NCBI GenBank assembly: GCA_943368475.1
Contig: CALRLF020000096.1
Coordinates: 1-14,226, forward strand
Direction of reading: 5' to 3'
Length of the DNA: 14,226 nt
Source: UBA1930 sp943368475
Lineage (GTDB): Bacteria; Bacteroidota; Bacteroidia; Chitinophagales; Chitinophagaceae
Of the stretch, positions 14,127 to 14,226 are shown in pieces; within the stretch, counting starts at the first letter, position 1, and the number at the start of each line of letters is the position of its first letter. Both the position numbers and the translations under genes were made by a program. The notes under the pieces were generated by a model, which worked only from the letters and a program-made list of their open reading frames with translations, searched no databases and was not told where the DNA came from.

Positions 14127-14226
14127 ATGAGACATTGGTTTAAATATTTTTTATTACTGTATTTTACAATTGCCTGTACAAGCACATATGCACAAAGTAA
14201 TAAACCAACTACGCAACACCAAAAAG
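14127..14226 (+). CDS. Start of an exported protein, truncated by the window end
   Basis: An open frame of 33 codons runs from ATG at 14127 to the window edge without a stop. It begins MRHWFKYFLLLYFTIACTST followed by YAQSNKPTTQ: a short positive start, a hydrophobic core and a Bacteroidota-style AQ cleavage site. TIAC could alternatively be a poor lipobox. It is divergent from the ABC operon with about 214 bp between the start codons. Too little remains to name it; an outer-membrane or periplasmic protein is likely. Confidence 0.6.
   Translation, partial: MRHWFKYFLLLYFTIACTSTYAQSNKPTTQHQK

Noticed and set aside
12827..14226. TolC-like partner for the ABC exporter in the truncated last gene
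   Set aside because: Only 33 residues are visible, mostly signal peptide; there is no evidence for any family.

Overview
The window comes from the AT-rich chromosome of a Bacteroidota member, most likely of the Chitinophagaceae/Sphingobacteriia type (inferred from protein style, not from a marker gene). Support includes exported proteins with the 'signal peptide ending in AQ/SQ' style, a CarboxypepD_reg-like plus DUF5686 outer-membrane protein, a near absence of Shine-Dalgarno sequences, and candidate promoters matching the Bacteroidota -7 box TAnnTTTG. Intergenic DNA carries short dispersed repeats of the kind seen in this phylum. No tRNA, rRNA, CRISPR array, transposase, phage gene or defence system was found.

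Layout, left to right. (1) 4-2538 (-): large envelope protein with a carboxypeptidase-regulatory-like domain and DUF5686. It is divergent from (2) 2774-4729 (+): exported MORN-repeat protein ending in a paired CxxCxGxG zinc-ribbon-like motif. (3) 4967-5467 (-): Lrp/AsnC-family regulator, divergent from (4) 5589-6908 (+): S-adenosylhomocysteine hydrolase ahcY. Their 121-bp shared intergenic region holds an array of related half-sites, a good candidate operator. (5) 7142-8161 (+): murB, followed closely by (6) 8215-8679 (+): small outer-membrane beta-barrel protein. (7) 8729-10570 (-): UbiD-family prenylated-FMN decarboxylase, convergent with (6) across a bidirectional terminator. (8) 10571-10891: 321 bp without a gene, filled with hairpins and dispersed-repeat fragments. 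(9) 13912 down to 10892 (-): a tight three-gene operon of lipoprotein membrane-fusion protein, LolC/E- or MacB-like permease and LolD-like ATPase. (10) 14127 to the window end (+): start of an exported protein, cut by the window edge.

How the genes work together. The Lrp/ahcY pair probably links a small-molecule-sensing regulator to the methyl cycle. MurB supplies peptidoglycan precursors. Genes 1, 2, 6, 9 and 10 all concern the cell envelope. The three-gene ABC operon forms a split MacAB-like exporter or envelope lipid/lipoprotein transporter; no TolC-like partner is identifiable in the window.

Most genes are ordinary core genes. The observations most worth checking lie between genes: the operator array, an approximately 70-96 bp dispersed repeat present twice in opposite orientation (one copy with a 25-bp hairpin-bearing insertion), and the repeat cluster before the UbiD gene.
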